Below, one piece after another: positions 4,499 to 7,239 of a stretch of 7,239 nt of DNA. The position numbers and the translations under genes were made by a program. Source of the stretch: Bacillota bacterium (GTDB lineage Bacteria > Bacillota > Clostridia > Oscillospirales > Acutalibacteraceae); assembly GCA_023420245.1 (NCBI GenBank), contig JAEZWL010000241.1, positions 1-7,239 of the forward strand. Reading direction: 5' to 3'. Every line of letters begins with the position of its first letter. Position 1 is the first letter of the stretch. The notes below the pieces were generated by a model. The model had not been told where the DNA came from. It did no database searches and was given only the letters and a program-made list of their open reading frames with translations.

Positions 4499-6124
4499 TT
4501 ACAGGTGCCTCCTCTTATTAAACACAACGATGCCCGCGATGGCGATCAGAAGCGGAATCAGGAGCGTGAATATCCCGAAGCCGAGAATCATGCTGGCGAA
4601 GCTGTTCAGGGTAATATCCGCCACATTCACCTGTACCGGCGCGGCGCTCACTGCCGCCGCCGCGTTGCTGGTTCCGGTCGCGTACCGGGAAAGGTCAACC
4701 AGATACGTCCCGTTGCTGAAGGTGGAGGCCATCAGCACCTCCTGATTGAACATCATGGCGCTGCCCAGCGCAACTACATTCGCTTTGTAGGATTTATCCT
4801 TTCCCTTGATGTTTTCCTGTGTAAGCACCGCCGTGTTAAAGGATTTCTTTTCCGCGGCTTCGCCCCCGCTGGATTTTGCCGTTTGCAGGTAACTGGTATC
4901 GTCGGTTTTCGCCAGAACAAAGGTCTTGCGGTTGCCCTGCGTATCAAACAGCGTATTGACGGGGTTGGACTGCGGCGTGGGGAAATAGGTGTAATTGGAT
5001 TTCGAGCCTAAATCCAGATTGCTTTGCAGATCGGAAATAATGTAGCTCGGGTCACTTGTAAAATGCTTGGACTGGTCACTCTCGATGATGACTGTCTGCG
5101 GCGGCACCTCGATGCCCCACTCCTTGAGGAAGGTGGAAAGCTTCGGCATTTCTATCTGACTTGGGTGGAAAGTCACCATCAGGGTGCGGTCACCCGCCAG
5201 CTCGGTGCTGCCGAGGAAGTCCTCCAGCTTCTTGATTTCTTCGTCGGTGTAATCAGTGGTCGGGCAGCCAAGGACGATCATCTGCGCCTTATCCGGGACT
5301 TTTTCCGTCAGAAGATTGAAATCCTTTGTTTCAAAATTATTGCTGCTCAACAGGCTTTTATAGGTGGTCGGGTCCATAATCTCTTTGTGCCCCGTGTCAA
5401 AAGCCACAACGGGCATATTCTCGGCGATTACGGTGCTCAGCGCAGAGGCGAGACCGCTGTCTACCTTGGAATAGGTGAGCGGGGAACTGCCGTCCTGCGA
5501 ATACTGCATATCGAAAAGGTCCGTGCTGGTCAGCAGGCGGTGGCGCTTATCGCTTACGACCAGAACATCGCCCTCCTGAAGGTTTTCCGTTTTGTATTTG
5601 GAGGCGAAGGTCGGGTTTCTCGCCAGATCAATATATTCAACCTTGATATTTGGGTTCTTTTCCACAATCTTCGCCACAAGCGTTCCCACCTGGCTGTATT
5701 GGATGCCGGTGCCGGCATACACCTGGTCTGCCTTCGTCGCGGTCTCGCTTGCAAGAATATTGATGGTCACCGGAATCTTCACATTCTTAATAATATCAAT
5801 CGTCTGAGAGGAGAGGGAATTGGTGCTGTTTTTGGTCATATCCAGATTGATGGAAGGGAAGCGCTCGCCCAGAATGCTCACAATCACATTAATCAATACG
5901 ATAATTACCAGAAAACCGACGGTAAACGCCGTGGAGATGGAGCCGCGCTTAAACTTTTGGCTCCCCGTGTACTCCTTCATCCGGTTTGGCTTCTTCTCTT
6001 TTTCCGTTTCAGTTTTATCCGGCTCCGGTTTTTCGTCCGTTGCTTCGGGATTTCCCTTTGCCGCCTGCGTGGTTTCCTCCGCAGCTTCGGTCTGCTTCAA
6101 CTCGTTCTCATTTTCGATGTTCAT
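4499..6124 (-). CDS. GldG-like ABC transporter auxiliary protein
   Basis: 541 residues. A highly charged, Glu/Lys-rich cytoplasmic tail (about 1-62) precedes a transmembrane helix (about 64-87). After it comes the typical GldG opening: an NLDMTKNSTNSLSSQT stretch (93-108) and a KIPVTINIL strand (116-124), matching the ABC_transp_aux family (PF09822). The middle (about 150-480) is the soluble extracytoplasmic domain, and a second helix (about 510-535) ends in the basic tail NKRRHL. In Bacteroidetes GldG works with GldF and GldA and is linked to gliding. In Firmicutes homologues the substrate is unknown and gliding is not implied. The ATG at 6124 has AGGGGG-type pairing 10 nt upstream and lies 15 nt after the permease stop. 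The acidic tail of about 60 residues before the first helix is longer than I expect for the family and could be a regulatory or docking region. Confidence 0.9.
   Translation of the reverse strand: MNIENENELKQTEAAEETTQAAKGNPEATDEKPEPDKTETEKEKKPNRMKEYTGSQKFKRGSISTAFTVGFLVIIVLINVIVSILGERFPSINLDMTKNSTNSLSSQTIDIIKNVKIPVTINILASETATKADQVYAGTGIQYSQVGTLVAKIVEKNPNIKVEYIDLARNPTFASKYKTENLQEGDVLVVSDKRHRLLTSTDLFDMQYSQDGSSPLTYSKVDSGLASALSTVIAENMPVVAFDTGHKEIMDPTTYKSLLSSNNFETKDFNLLTEKVPDKAQMIVLGCPTTDYTDEEIKKLEDFLGSTELAGDRTLMVTFHPSQIEMPKLSTFLKEWGIEVPPQTVIIESDQSKHFTSDPSYIISDLQSNLDLGSKSNYTYFPTPQSNPVNTLFDTQGNRKTFVLAKTDDTSYLQTAKSSGGEAAEKKSFNTAVLTQENIKGKDKSYKANVVALGSAMMFNQEVLMASTFSNGTYLVDLSRYATGTSNAAAAVSAAPVQVNVADITLNSFASMILGFGIFTLLIPLLIAIAGIVVFNKRRHL
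4508..4514 (-). promoter_or_regulatory. Ribosome site fixing the DUF4340 start
   Basis: GAGGAGG on the minus strand lies inside the last codons of the gldG-like gene, 10 nt before the ATG at 4497. The upstream stop codon (4501-4499) is separated from that ATG by one nucleotide. The arrangement suggests translational coupling and argues against the ATG at 4527. Confidence 0.8.
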
Positions 6125-6139
6125 TTCTCATTTACCCCC

Positions 6140-6844
6140 TTAACCCCATCTTTTGCTTTCAAGCTTACGGGCGGTCAAAAACACAAACACCGCAACCACG
6201 CTCAAAAAGAACACAATACTCGAAACTTCAAAGCTGCCCTTGGTAATGGGTGTATACCGGGAATTGAAGGAAATCCAGCCGATCACCTTGGCCGCTATCG
6301 GATTGTTGATCACGCCGGAGAGCTGATCCATCACCAGCAGGATAATAGAAATGCCGAAGGTTCCAATGGCGGCTACAATCTGGCTCTGTGTTAAGGAGGA
6401 GACAAAAACACCAATGGAAATCATGGCGGCGCCGTAAAGCAGGGCACCGAGCGCGTTGCCGAAGATCATCGCCCAGCTGGGCGCGGAGAACATGCCGATT
6501 ACCACGGCGGGAACCAGACTGCCCAGGGTAGCAATGGCAAACACGCCGAACGCTGCCAGAAATTTGCCCATTACAATGGCGGTCACGCTTACCGGTGCGG
6601 TAAGCAGCGCCTGATCGGTTTTATTGCGCATTTCCTCGCTGAAGCTGCGCATCGTAATAATCGGGATAATCATCATGCTCCACATGAACATGGTACCGTA
6701 AACGGTCGCAATATAGGATGAGGACTGGAGCATGAGCACCTGAGAATAATAGAAGCCGTAAAGCGCCAGCAAAACTCCTACGCACACGTAGCCGATCGGG
6801 GAGAAGAAATAGGATTTTAACTCTCTTTTCGTAATTGCGATCAT
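6140..6844 (-). CDS. ABC-2 type permease, GldF-like
   Basis: 234 residues with six predicted membrane helices (about 15-37, 48-66, 91-116, 125-150, 153-173 and 206-224), the layout of ABC-2 permeases. Between helices 2 and 3 lies MRSFSEEMRNKTDQALLTAP (65-84), the conserved cytoplasmic coupling segment that contacts the ATPase. The family exports lipids, polysaccharides, peptides or drugs; here the GldG-like partner points to the GldF type. The start is well supported: AAAGGAGGG (6861-6853) sits 8 nt before the ATG, and the ATG overlaps the ATPase stop as ATGA (6844-6841), so the two are translationally coupled. The permease would dimerise and pair with two ATPase subunits. Confidence 0.94.
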   Translation of the reverse strand: MIAITKRELKSYFFSPIGYVCVGVLLALYGFYYSQVLMLQSSSYIATVYGTMFMWSMMIIPIITMRSFSEEMRNKTDQALLTAPVSVTAIVMGKFLAAFGVFAIATLGSLVPAVVIGMFSAPSWAMIFGNALGALLYGAAMISIGVFVSSLTQSQIVAAIGTFGISIILLVMDQLSGVINNPIAAKVIGWISFNSRYTPITKGSFEVSSIVFFLSVVAVFVFLTARKLESKRWG

Positions 6845-7239
6845 GCTTGCTTCCCTCCTTTCATTGCCTCTTCAAGCAAGGCGCTGTCTTTCAGATAAGA
6901 GGAGCTGGTCAGGCGCAGGAACACATCCTCAAGCGTAAGCTCGGTGTTGGTTAGCGACAAGATGGGCCAGTCCTTCTGCGCGGCAAAGCGGAACAGGTCG
7001 CGGCGGATATCAATTCCCTCATCGGCCTCCACGCCGAATTCGAAAACGCCCGGCTCCTTTTCGCCGAAGACGTCCACCCTTACGACGTTCCGAAGCGCTT
7101 TTAATCCGTTTTGGATTTCCTCGCGCGGTCCGTCAATGCGGACGATCAGCTTATGTTCGGTGCTAAGGTTATGTGCCAGCGTATCCGGCGTGCCGTCGGC
7201 TACCAGACTACCCTTGCTGACGATGATAATTCGCTCGCA
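6841..7239 (-). CDS. ABC transporter ATP-binding protein, C-terminal part
   Basis: The frame is open to the right window edge, giving 132 residues of the C-terminus with no start codon needed inside the window; the GTG at 7077 is internal. The first visible residues, CERIIIVSKGSLVADGTP, are the strand that follows the H-loop in ABC ATPases. Walker A, Walker B, the signature and the H-loop itself therefore lie outside. The remaining 100 or so residues form the extra C-terminal domain common in ABC-2 exporters (DUF4162-like), ending with the characteristic LEDVFLRLT segment. It would energise the downstream permease, to which it is coupled by an ATGA overlap. It is truncated only by the window, not by mutation. 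Confidence 0.92.
   Translation of the reverse strand, partial: CERIIIVSKGSLVADGTPDTLAHNLSTEHKLIVRIDGPREEIQNGLKALRNVVRVDVFGEKEPGVFEFGVEADEGIDIRRDLFRFAAQKDWPILSLTNTELTLEDVFLRLTSSSYLKDSALLEEAMKGGKQA

Noticed and set aside
5024..6394. 456-codon open frame on the plus strand opposite the GldG-like gene
   Set aside because: It runs antisense through the well-supported gldG-like gene and into the permease gene. Its translation is rich in H, R and L with no domain, the usual mirror of a GC-biased coding strand.

Overview
This looks like a chromosomal segment from a low-to-mid GC Gram-positive bacterium, most likely a member of the Clostridia (Oscillospiraceae-like). That placement is inferred from purine-rich AGGAGG-type ribosome sites, tightly packed genes, and a GldF/GldG/DUF4340 cluster of the kind known in Clostridia. 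No ribosomal RNA or other marker gene is present to fix the taxon. All convincing protein genes lie on the minus strand.

Right half (3001-7239): a minus-strand operon encodes an ABC-2 type export system. Read in the direction of transcription it holds the C-terminal 132 residues of an ABC ATPase (cut by the right window edge), a six-helix permease (ATGA overlap with the ATPase), a GldG-like membrane-anchored extracytoplasmic protein, and a DUF4340 protein starting 1 nt after the gldG-like stop. The operon ends at a strong intrinsic terminator (3001-3035). The ATPase and permease would form the transport core, and the two anchored proteins would be its extracytoplasmic accessories. The substrate is unknown.

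Middle (1532-2809): a single CLC-family anion channel/antiporter gene with its own -10 element. It keeps the gating glutamate but has a non-classical anion-site motif and lacks the usual internal proton glutamate. These traits, with a THLFGGSAGREG stretch, resemble the CLC-F (fluoride/proton antiporter) branch. No fluoride riboswitch was seen upstream.

Left part (1-1531) has no convincing protein gene but is rich in structure. Two roughly 357-bp copies of a noncoding, inverted-repeat-rich element lie in tandem at a period of about 409 bp (664-1020 and 1073-1428). The start of a decayed third unit sits at the same period (1482-1529), abutting the CLC stop codon. Both full copies share a minus-strand TTGACA-N17-GATACT element that points into a perfect 13-bp stem. 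To their left is a 218-bp segment (381-598) with two divergent intrinsic terminators whose tails form an 11-bp inverted repeat. It contains a promoter-like TGTACA-N17-TATAAT followed by three back-to-back hairpins, the last a terminator, which I propose as an unrecognised small RNA of about 100 nt. Positions 1-380 hold no feature I can name.
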